Shown here piece after piece: positions 58,949 to 64,000 of a DNA stretch of 64,000 nt; the stretch's first letter is position 1, and each line of letters begins with the position of its first letter. Below the pieces are notes generated by a model. That model worked only from the letters and a program-made list of their open reading frames with translations. It was not told the origin of the DNA and searched no databases. Source of the stretch: Vibrio halioticoli NBRC 102217 (GTDB taxonomy: Bacteria > Pseudomonadota > Gammaproteobacteria > Enterobacterales > Vibrionaceae); the NCBI RefSeq assembly GCF_000496695.1, contig NZ_BAUJ01000014.1:62001-126000 (forward strand). The letters run 5' to 3'. Position numbers and translations under genes: made by a program.

Positions 58949-59659
58949 ATGAACCTGAATTTTTCTGTCTATCGCTATAACCCAGATGTGGACAGCAAAC
59001 CTTACATGAAACAGTACGCCCTAGAGGTGGAAGAAGGCTCGGACATGATGGTGCTTGATGCACTGATCTTGTTGAAAGAACAAGACCCTTCGCTTTCCTT
59101 CCGCCGCTCTTGTCGTGAGGGTGTGTGTGGCAGTGACGGTTTAAACATGAATGGTAAAAATGGTCTTGCGTGTATTACGCCACTTTCTGCATTGAAAGGG
59201 GACACGCTGACCATTCGTCCATTACCTGGATTACCAGTGGTACGTGATCTGATTGTCGACATGACACAGTTTTACGACAACTACGCCAAAGTGAAGCCGT
59301 TTTTGATTTCTGATGGCGAATTACCTCCGTCACGTGAGCACAAACAGTTGCCAGAAGAGCGTGCACATTTGGATGGATTATATGAATGCATTATGTGTGC
59401 GTGTTGTACCACATCGTGCCCATCTTTCTGGTGGAATCCGGACAAGTTCATCGGTCCTGCGGGCCTACTAGCGGCTTATCGTTGGTTAATTGATAGCCGA
59501 GATACGGCAACTGATGAGCGACTAAGCAGTTTAGACGATGCATTCAGTGTTTTCCGTTGTCATGGCATCATGAATTGTGTCAGTGTATGTCCTAAGGGGT
59601 TAAACCCGACCAAAGCGATTGGGCATATCAAAACGATGTTAGTCAATCGTTCGGTTTAG
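58949..59659 (+). CDS. sdhB: Succinate dehydrogenase iron-sulfur subunit SdhB
   Basis: A 236-residue iron-sulfur protein. The [2Fe-2S] ligands lie in CREGVCGSDGLNMNG plus a distal Cys, and the [4Fe-4S] and [3Fe-4S] ligands in CIMCACCTTSCP and CHGIMNCVSVCPKGLNP. It links the FAD to the quinone site. Separated from sucA by about 124 bases. Confidence 0.97.
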   Translation: MNLNFSVYRYNPDVDSKPYMKQYALEVEEGSDMMVLDALILLKEQDPSLSFRRSCREGVCGSDGLNMNGKNGLACITPLSALKGDTLTIRPLPGLPVVRDLIVDMTQFYDNYAKVKPFLISDGELPPSREHKQLPEERAHLDGLYECIMCACCTTSCPSFWWNPDKFIGPAGLLAAYRWLIDSRDTATDERLSSLDDAFSVFRCHGIMNCVSVCPKGLNPTKAIGHIKTMLVNRSV

Positions 59660-59783
59660 ATTATTGAAATTACGGGCTTTTCGAGGTTTACTGTTAAGCC
59701 TGTTGTAGCCAACCTTTTTGGGTTGAAGATAAGTTCGGCAAAGACCGAAACAACAAGTATTAATCTACAGATTAAGGGAATAT

Positions 59784-62609
59784 ATGCATAACAGTGTGAT
59801 GAAGGCATGGCTCGAGTCTTCACACTTGGCTGGCGCCAATGCAACGTACGTAGAAGAACTCTACGAACTTTATCTCAGTGATCCAGACTTGGTGAGTGAG
59901 GAATGGAAACGCGTATTTGATGAACTGCCTGTGCAAGCATCAGAACAAGGGGAGCAATCCCATACTCGCGTCCGTGACTACTTTCGCCGACTCGCACAAG
60001 AGACTAAGCATTATAGTGTCCAAGTAAGTGATCCTGATGTCGATGCGAAACAAGTAAGGGTTTTGCAACTTATTAACGCCTATCGATTTAGAGGCCATCA
60101 AGCGGCTAACCTAGATCCGTTAGGTTTATGGCAACGCCCAGTTCAGCCTGAACTGGACCCTGCGTTCCATAATCTCACACAAGATGATCTCAACGAAAAT
60201 TTCAACGTCGGTTCTTTTGCGGTCGCGCAAGAAACCATGCAGTTGAAAGACCTCTATAAAGCGCTCAACAAGACTTACTGTGGTTCAGTCGGTGCAGAAT
60301 ACATGCACATGACCAACACAGAGCAAAAGCGTTGGGTTCAGCAGCGTCTTGAATCCGTTCAATCTCAGCCGGAATTCTCATTAGAAGAGAAAATCACTTA
60401 TCTTGACGAGCTCACAGCGGCAGAAGGTTTAGAACGCTATCTTGGTGCTAAATTCCCCGGTGCGAAACGCTTCTCTCTAGAAGGTGGTGATGCGCTGATT
60501 CCTATGACCAAAGAGTTAATTCGTCATGCAGGCCGTAGTGGTATGCGTGAGGTGGTTGTAGGCATGGCTCACCGTGGCCGTTTGAATATGCTGGTCAACG
60601 TGCTAGGTAAAAAACCGCAAGACTTGTTTGATGAGTTTGCCGGTAAGCACGATGAGACTTGGGGTACCGGTGACGTGAAATATCACCAAGGTTTCTCCGC
60701 AGACTTTGCTACTCCCGGTGGTAACGTTCACTTAGCGTTGGCCTTTAACCCATCTCACTTAGAGATTGTAAACCCAGTAGTTATCGGCTCAGTACGTGCT
60801 CGTCAAGACCGTCTGGCAGATAAAGACGGGTCAAAAGTATTACCTATCACCATTCACGGTGATTCGGCGATTGCCGGACAAGGGGTGGTACAAGAGACAT
60901 TTAACATGTCTCAAGCACGCGGTTTCCAAGTGGGCGGTACGGTGCGAATTGTAGTGAATAACCAAATTGGTTTTACTACGTCGAACCCTAGAGATACTCG
61001 CTCTACTATGTACTGTACCGATATCGCGAAGATGGTACAGGCGCCGATATTCCACGTGAATGCCGATGATCCAGAAGCGGTGGCTTTTGTCACTCGTATC
61101 GCTCTTGATTACCGCAACACCTTTAAGCGTGATGTAGTGATTGACTTGGTATGTTACCGCCGCCATGGTCACAACGAAGCCGATGAGCCAAACGCAACTC
61201 AGCCATTGATGTATCAAAAAATCAAAAAGCACCCAACGCCACGTAAGCTATACGCTGATGTGATGATGGAGCGTGATGAGATTGGCATCGATACCGCCAC
61301 GCAACTGGTGAATGAATATCGTGATGCTCTCGACCACGGTGAAGTGGTGGTTAAAGAGTGGCGCCCGATGGCTCTGCATTCTGTGGATTGGTCTCCTTAT
61401 ATTGGCCATGAATGGGATATTGAGTGGGACAGCAAATTAGAGCTGACTCGTTTAAAAGAGCTAGGCAAAAAAGTGTGCGATTATCCTGATAGCCACCAAT
61501 TGCAAAGCCGCGTTAACAAGTTATATAACGACCGTAAAGCCATGGTTGAAGGCGAAAAAGCCATTGACTGGGGCATGGCGGAAACATTGGCATATGCCAC
61601 TATCGTTGACGATGGCAAGCGTATCCGCATCTCAGGGCAAGACTCGGGCCGTGGTACTTTCTTCCACCGTCACGCAGTATTGCACAACCAAGGTGATGCG
61701 AGCACGTACGTGCCACTTGCCAACATTCATGACAAACAAGGGCCATTCCAAGTCTTTGACTCAGTATTGTCTGAAGAAGCAGTATTGGCATTTGAATACG
61801 GCTATACCACCGCAGAGCCGGGCGGCCTGACTATCTGGGAAGCACAGTTTGGTGACTTTGCCAACGGTGCACAGGTAGTGATTGACCAATTCATCTCCTC
61901 GGGTGAGCAAAAGTGGAACCGCTTATGTGGTATTACCTTACTGCTGCCACACGGTTATGAAGGTCAAGGTCCTGAGCACTCCTCAGCACGTCTAGAGCGT
62001 TATTTACAGCTGTGTGCGGAACAAAACATGCAAGTGGTTGTGCCATCAACTCCAGCGCAGGTGTATCACATGTTGCGCCGCCAAGTGGTTCGCCCAATGC
62101 GCCGTCCTTTGATTGTGATGTCTCCTAAATCTTTACTGCGTCACCCATTGTGTGTGTCGTCGTTAGAAGATTTAGCGGAAGGTACGTTCCAACCTTGTAT
62201 TCCTGAAGTGGATGATCTTGAACCGTCTAAAGTACGCCGTGTGGTGTTCTGTTCGGGTAAAGTGTATTTCGACCTTCTGGATGAACGACGTAAACGTGAA
62301 ATTGATGATGTGGCGATTGTTCGTATTGAACAGTTGTACCCATTCCCAATCGCAGATTTGCGTGAAGTAATCTCTATTTACCCGCAAGTGACCGATTACG
62401 TTTGGTGTCAGGAAGAGCCTCAAAACCAAGGTGCTTGGTATTCAAGCCAACACAACTTCCGCGCAGCAACGCCATTTAACACCACTTTGAATTATGCCGG
62501 TCGCCCAGCGTCAGCATCACCCGCTGTGGGTTACATGTCAGTGCACTTGAAACAACAGAAAGCGTTAATCGATGACGCTCTTACAATTGATAAAGAACTA
62601 GAAGAATAA
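59784..62609 (+). CDS. sucA: 2-oxoglutarate dehydrogenase E1 component
   Basis: A 941-residue thiamine diphosphate decarboxylase of the 2-oxoglutarate dehydrogenase complex. Conserved parts include [13 protein letters not shown], the ThDP-binding [12 protein letters not shown] and [15 protein letters not shown]. The N-terminal region holds the E2-binding segment. It is followed by sucB with a 13-base gap. Confidence 0.98.
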   Translation: MHNSVMKAWLESSHLAGANATYVEELYELYLSDPDLVSEEWKRVFDELPVQASEQGEQSHTRVRDYFRRLAQETKHYSVQVSDPDVDAKQVRVLQLINAYRFRGHQAANLDPLGLWQRPVQPELDPAFHNLTQDDLNENFNVGSFAVAQETMQLKDLYKALNKTYCGSVGAEYMHMTNTEQKRWVQQRLESVQSQPEFSLEEKITYLDELTAAEGLERYLGAKFPGAKRFSLEGGDALIPMTKELIRHAGRSGMREVVVGMAHRGRLNMLVNVLGKKPQDLFDEFAGKHDETWGTGDVKYHQGFSADFATPGGNVHLALAFNPSHLEIVNPVVIGSVRARQDRLADKDGSKVLPITIHGDSAIAGQGVVQETFNMSQARGFQVGGTVRIVVNNQIGFTTSNPRDTRSTMYCTDIAKMVQAPIFHVNADDPEAVAFVTRIALDYRNTFKRDVVIDLVCYRRHGHNEADEPNATQPLMYQKIKKHPTPRKLYADVMMERDEIGIDTATQLVNEYRDALDHGEVVVKEWRPMALHSVDWSPYIGHEWDIEWDSKLELTRLKELGKKVCDYPDSHQLQSRVNKLYNDRKAMVEGEKAIDWGMAETLAYATIVDDGKRIRISGQDSGRGTFFHRHAVLHNQGDASTYVPLANIHDKQGPFQVFDSVLSEEAVLAFEYGYTTAEPGGLTIWEAQFGDFANGAQVVIDQFISSGEQKWNRLCGITLLLPHGYEGQGPEHSSARLERYLQLCAEQNMQVVVPSTPAQVYHMLRRQVVRPMRRPLIVMSPKSLLRHPLCVSSLEDLAEGTFQPCIPEVDDLEPSKVRRVVFCSGKVYFDLLDERRKREIDDVAIVRIEQLYPFPIADLREVISIYPQVTDYVWCQEEPQNQGAWYSSQHNFRAATPFNTTLNYAGRPASASPAVGYMSVHLKQQKALIDDALTIDKELEE

Positions 62610-62622
62610 GGAAGCCCAACAA

Positions 62623-63834
62623 ATGACAATTGAAATTCTGGTTCCTGATTTACCTGAATCAGTTGCAGATGCTACCGTTGCAACATGGCACAAAAAGCCT
62701 GGCGATAGAGTAGAGCGTGATGACGTATTAGTGGATATTGAAACTGATAAAGTTGTCCTTGAAGTGCCAGCTCCAGAAGCCGGTGTGCTTGAAGAAGTCC
62801 TAGAAGAAGAAGGTGCAACGGTACTTGCCAAGCAGCTTCTTGCCAAAATCAAACCAGGCGCGGTAGCCGGTGAGCCAACCAAAGACTCAACCGAAGCCAC
62901 TGAAGCCTCTCCAGACAAACGCCATAAAGCGACATTGACTGAAGAAAGCAACGAAGCCTTGAGTCCTGCGGTAAGACGCTTACTTGCAGAGCACAGCTTG
63001 AACCCTTCGGATGTGAAAGGTACAGGTGTTGGCGGTCGTATCACTCGTGAAGATGTGGACGCGCACTTGGCTAATGCTAAGAAAGCGGCTCCAGAAGCAC
63101 CAGCGGCTGCGCCAATTGAAGCGCCGGCGACGGCTCGCAGTCAAAAACGTGTACCAATGACACGCCTGCGTAAGACGGTAGCAAAACGTCTACTGGAAGC
63201 GAAAAACAGCACGGCCATGTTGACCACGTTTAACGAAGTGAACATGAAACCAATCATGGATCTGCGTGCGCAATACAAAGACTCTTTTGAAAAGCGCCAT
63301 GATACCCGTTTAGGCTTTATGTCTTTCTATGTGAAAGCCGTTACTGAAGCACTAAAACGCTACCCAGAAGTGAACGCTTCTATTGATGGCGATGACATTG
63401 TTTACCACAACTACTTTGACATTAGCATGGCGGTATCAACTCCGCGCGGCCTAGTGACCCCAGTTCTAAAAGACTGTGACACATTGGGTTTTGCTGATAT
63501 CGAGAAGGGCATCAAAGATCTTGCTATTAAAGGTCGTGACGGAAAATTGACAGTCGACGAGTTGATGGGTGGTAACTTTACTATCACCAACGGCGGCGTA
63601 TTTGGTTCATTGATGTCGACACCGATCATCAACCCACCGCAAGCCGCTATTTTGGGCATGCACAAAATCCAAGATCGCCCAATGGCAGTCAATGGCAAAG
63701 TTGAAATCTTGCCAATGATGTATTTGGCACTGTCCTATGACCATCGCTTAATTGATGGTCGTGAGTCGGTTGGTTTCTTGGTCACAATCAAGGAGCTACT
63801 AGAAGATCCAGCGCGTCTTCTACTTGATGTTTAA
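62623..63834 (+). CDS. sucB: Dihydrolipoamide succinyltransferase (E2 of 2-oxoglutarate dehydrogenase)
   Basis: A 403-residue E2 protein: one lipoyl domain with lipoyl lysine K43 in [12 protein letters not shown], a peripheral subunit-binding domain (about residues 105-145, [13 protein letters not shown]), an Ala/Pro linker and a catalytic domain with [16 protein letters not shown]. It transfers succinyl groups to CoA. A terminator follows directly. Confidence 0.97.
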   Translation: MTIEILVPDLPESVADATVATWHKKPGDRVERDDVLVDIETDKVVLEVPAPEAGVLEEVLEEEGATVLAKQLLAKIKPGAVAGEPTKDSTEATEASPDKRHKATLTEESNEALSPAVRRLLAEHSLNPSDVKGTGVGGRITREDVDAHLANAKKAAPEAPAAAPIEAPATARSQKRVPMTRLRKTVAKRLLEAKNSTAMLTTFNEVNMKPIMDLRAQYKDSFEKRHDTRLGFMSFYVKAVTEALKRYPEVNASIDGDDIVYHNYFDISMAVSTPRGLVTPVLKDCDTLGFADIEKGIKDLAIKGRDGKLTVDELMGGNFTITNGGVFGSLMSTPIINPPQAAILGMHKIQDRPMAVNGKVEILPMMYLALSYDHRLIDGRESVGFLVTIKELLEDPARLLLDV

Positions 63835-63840
63835 TTAGAA

Positions 63841-63870
63841 TTAAGGGTGCCAGTTGGCGCCCTTATTTTG
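63841..63870 (+). terminator. Terminator after sucB
   Basis: Stem AAGGGTGCC / GGCGCCCTT (one G-T pair) with a four-base loop and ATTTT tail. Confidence 0.75.
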
Positions 63871-63981
63871 ACCTTATATTAGTCGTGGTAAATATGGCAT
63901 TTATCGCAATTAGCATTTGAGTCATAGACAAAGAAGTACCCCTACACACCTGCTAAAGCTCTCTTTTAGCATGAGGAAATA

Positions 63982-64000
63982 ATGAAGGTGATGACCTTGT
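63982..64000 (+). CDS. Possible start of a gene leaving the right edge
   Basis: A strong ribosome binding site (GAGGAA) stands five bases before an ATG, giving MKVMTL before the window ends. This does not fit the SucC N-terminus (MNLHEYQ) expected after sucB. Too short to identify. Confidence 0.3.

Noticed and set aside
62598..63044. 148-codon Ser-rich ORF antisense to sucB
   Set aside because: Low-complexity shadow of the lipoyl domain coding sequence; no independent evidence.
63879..63941. Reverse-strand CxxCH motif (CDKCH) near the right edge
   Set aside because: The open frame is only about 20 codons and is stopped upstream by TAG; a chance heme-like motif.

Overview
The window is a stretch of a Vibrionaceae chromosome, most likely a Vibrio. 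I infer this from the adjacent toxR-toxS genes beside htpG-adk-hemH, from Vibrio-type small proteins (DUF2897, DUF2956, DUF2919, DUF2788) and from gene order. Species was not determined. No rRNA, tRNA, insertion sequence or CRISPR array was found. Most of it is core genome in blocks whose order matches Escherichia coli: bepA-perM-bcp-gcvR-dapA-bamC; dapE-yffB; crr-ptsI-ptsH-cysK-cysZ-zipA-ligA; qmcA-nfeD and ybbN; htpG-adk-hemH; asnB / nagC-nagA-nagE-glnS; fur-fldA-ybfF-seqA-pgm; gltA-sdhCDAB-sucAB.

Layout. 1-5.8 kb: envelope and lysine genes (BepA protease cut by the left edge, TusA-like protein, PerM, Bcp, GcvR, DapA, BamC). 5.9-8.7 kb: an AT-rich accessory insertion holding a YjaB-like acetyltransferase, a ParB/sulfiredoxin-like protein and a KAP-family P-loop NTPase, with an attC-like imperfect palindrome between the last two. 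8.8-13.6 kb: dapE, a M15 peptidase, an ArsC-like protein, small membrane proteins and a Dyp peroxidase. 13.7-21.8 kb: the general PTS operon, cysK, cysZ, zipA, ligA. 21.8-25.7 kb: NfeD/stomatin pair, YbbN, a possible 21-residue membrane peptide with its own terminator, and a YfcH-like epimerase. 26-28.9 kb: a two-gene DUF1538 transporter with PII-like and CBS proteins, then yfcE. 29-36.7 kb: toxRS, htpG, adk, hemH, rfaH, asnB.

36.9-47.3 kb: a GGDEF diguanylate cyclase, a Kef-type antiporter directly behind nagAC, divergent nagE with CRP-like and NagC-like sites, glnS and an AbrB-family membrane protein. 47.3-54.7 kb: a lone type IV prepilin behind fur, fldA, ybfF, seqA, pgm, a DUF1853 protein and a NIF3-family protein. 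54.8-63.8 kb: citrate synthase divergent from the succinate dehydrogenase and 2-oxoglutarate dehydrogenase genes. A terminator directly follows sucB, and sucC does not start in the remaining 166 bases.

Functional links: NagE has no IIA domain, so it probably draws phosphate from the EIIA-Glc, EI and HPr encoded in the same window, with NagC and CRP likely controlling nagE. The TCA genes share one divergent control region. The most novel area is the accessory insertion at 5.9-8.7 kb. A defence role there is a hypothesis resting only on family membership and context.
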